DNA from: Candidatus Sumerlaeota bacterium | Lineage (GTDB): Bacteria; Sumerlaeota; Sumerlaeia; SLMS01 | NCBI GenBank assembly: GCA_020850785.1 | Contig: JADZDZ010000018.1 | Location: forward strand, 1 to 23,180 | Direction: 5' to 3' | DNA length: 23,180 nt | Shown: positions 22,324 through 23,180 of the stretch, in pieces | Layout: each line of letters starts with the position of its first letter | How positions within the stretch are numbered: position 1 is the stretch's first letter | Made by a program: the position numbers and the translations under genes | Notes under the pieces: generated by a model | Seen by the model: only the letters and a program-made list of their open reading frames with translations | What the model was told of the DNA's origin: nothing | Database searches by the model: none

Positions 22324-23180
22324 CTATCCGTTCATGTATTCATCGGCGGCGGCGCCGAAGATGAGGTTGGCAACACTGCGCGAATCATCGGGCGGGGGAA
22401 CGCTGAAGGAGACGGTTTCGTTCCTGCCGGGATGATGGAAGGCAAGCGTGCGCGCGTGCAGCCAGGGGCGCGCGTAGTGCTGGAAGGCGCGCTTGAGTTC
22501 GTGCTGCGTGTTGGTGAGGCGCTCAACGCAGCGCGCAACGCCGCCATCGTAGGCCTCGTCGCAAATGATGGGGTGGCCGATGTGCTTCAAGTGAATGCGA
22601 ATCTGGTGGGTGCGGCCTGTTTCCAGATTGCACTGGATGAGGGTGAATTGTCCGGAGCGCCGCAGCACGGTGAAGTGACTGCGGGCCGCTTTCGCAAAGG
22701 GGCCGTCGATGGCGCGCCGAAGGCGGTTGACGGGATCGGCGCCGATGGCCGCGTCCACCGTTAGCTCATTCCAGTTGGGATCACCGATGGCGATGCAGAT
22801 GTAGGTGCGCTTCACGGTGCGCGCGGCAAGTTGCTTGGCGAGCGACGTCATCGCGCGGTCATTCTTCGCAACGACGAGGAGGCCGGTGGTGTCGCGATCA
22901 AGGCGATGCACGATGCCGGGGCGCTTCACGCCGTTGATGCCGGGAAGGTCCGGATAGCGGAAGACGAGTGCGTTGACGAGCGTGTGATCGGGATGACCTG
23001 CGGAGGGATGCACGATCATTCCCGCAGCCTTGTTGACGACGATCACGTCATCATCCTCGTGAACAACGTCGATGGGAATGTCCTCCGGGAAGGGCCATGC
23101 GTCCTGCGCTGGGGGCCATTCGATGTCGATGGTTTCGCCGCCGACAAGTTCGTGGCTGCGCTTGGCGGTCTCCCCGTCAA
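22324..23180 (-). CDS. rluD: RluD-type 23S rRNA pseudouridine synthase, 5' part outside window
   Basis: Read on the minus strand the frame is open to the window edge, so the start is missing; about 285 residues are seen and the stop (TAG) is at 22324-22326. The visible start, DGETAKRSHELVGGETIDIE, is the tail of an S4 RNA-binding domain. It is followed by PIDVVHEDDDVIVVNKAAGM and the catalytic motif GIVHRLDRDTTGLLVVAKND, whose Asp attacks uridine. Then come KRTYICIAIG, GRTHQIRIHLKHIGHPIICD, and LHARTLAFHHPG near the end. Family members convert uridines of helix 69 in 23S rRNA (RluD) or other sites; the precise target cannot be told, so the symbol is tentative. An insertion-like stretch (EAYDGGVARCVERLTNTQHE) between the last two motifs is typical of some phyla. 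Confidence 0.9.
   Translation of the reverse strand, partial: DGETAKRSHELVGGETIDIEWPPAQDAWPFPEDIPIDVVHEDDDVIVVNKAAGMIVHPSAGHPDHTLVNALVFRYPDLPGINGVKRPGIVHRLDRDTTGLLVVAKNDRAMTSLAKQLAARTVKRTYICIAIGDPNWNELTVDAAIGADPVNRLRRAIDGPFAKAARSHFTVLRRSGQFTLIQCNLETGRTHQIRIHLKHIGHPIICDEAYDGGVARCVERLTNTQHELKRAFQHYARPWLHARTLAFHHPGRNETVSFSVPPPDDSRSVANLIFGAAADEYMNG

Overview
The window is a gene-dense, GC-rich (roughly 60% G+C by eye) bacterial chromosome segment. The gene set (an RND exporter, outer-membrane-style exported proteins, a DUF512 radical SAM enzyme, Shine-Dalgarno sites, GTG and TTG starts) suggests a Gram-negative-type bacterium outside the classical Proteobacteria. A PVC-like, Sumerlaeota-like or other candidate-phylum lineage is possible, but I cannot fix the phylum from sequence alone. 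No rRNA, tRNA, CRISPR array, transposase, integrase or phage gene was seen.

Layout. Positions 1-1185 hold the end of a yqeK-type HD hydrolase and rsfS with an unusually long basic N-terminus. Positions 1196-2605 (minus) hold pabB. Positions 2644-4056 (plus) hold a membrane-anchored degenerate nuclease-fold protein and a degenerate short-chain dehydrogenase-like protein. miaA (minus, 4057-5004) diverges from a PDZ/radical SAM/DUF512 protein (5090-6562). Next comes a 545-base non-coding stretch with two diverged copies of a ~110-base repeat and strong hairpins. It leads into a 12-segment ABC-2-like permease gene (7108-8691) whose first half is clearly poorer in G+C than its second half. yqeY (minus) and clpX (plus) diverge from a shared intergenic region; clpX ends in a clear terminator.

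Positions 10787-15232 encode the most remarkable protein: a complete RND (HAE1-type) permease joined in one reading frame to an ABC ATPase domain of the ABC-2 export type. Then come a J-domain/TPR protein and an Hsp70 with a ~110-residue disordered, proline-ending tail (15486-18497, probably an operon with a sigma70-like promoter), an HU-family protein and a single-domain response regulator (18608-19285, ending in a strong terminator), thrS with a ~75-residue insertion (19472-21628), a small exported/anchored protein of unknown function that overlaps the thrS stop, and the 3' part of an rluD-type pseudouridine synthase (minus) running off the window.

How the genes fit together. Most are translation and protein-quality genes (RsfS, MiaA, ThrS, RluD-type enzyme, ClpX, DnaK/DnaJ-like), so this is mainly core chromosome. 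The accessory-looking part is 6563-8691 plus the RND-ABC fusion. The permease at 7108 resembles the membrane half of an ABC-2 exporter, while the fused ATPase has no such partner beside it. I infer, without proof, that the two may work together. Similarity statements rest on motif recognition; no database search was run.
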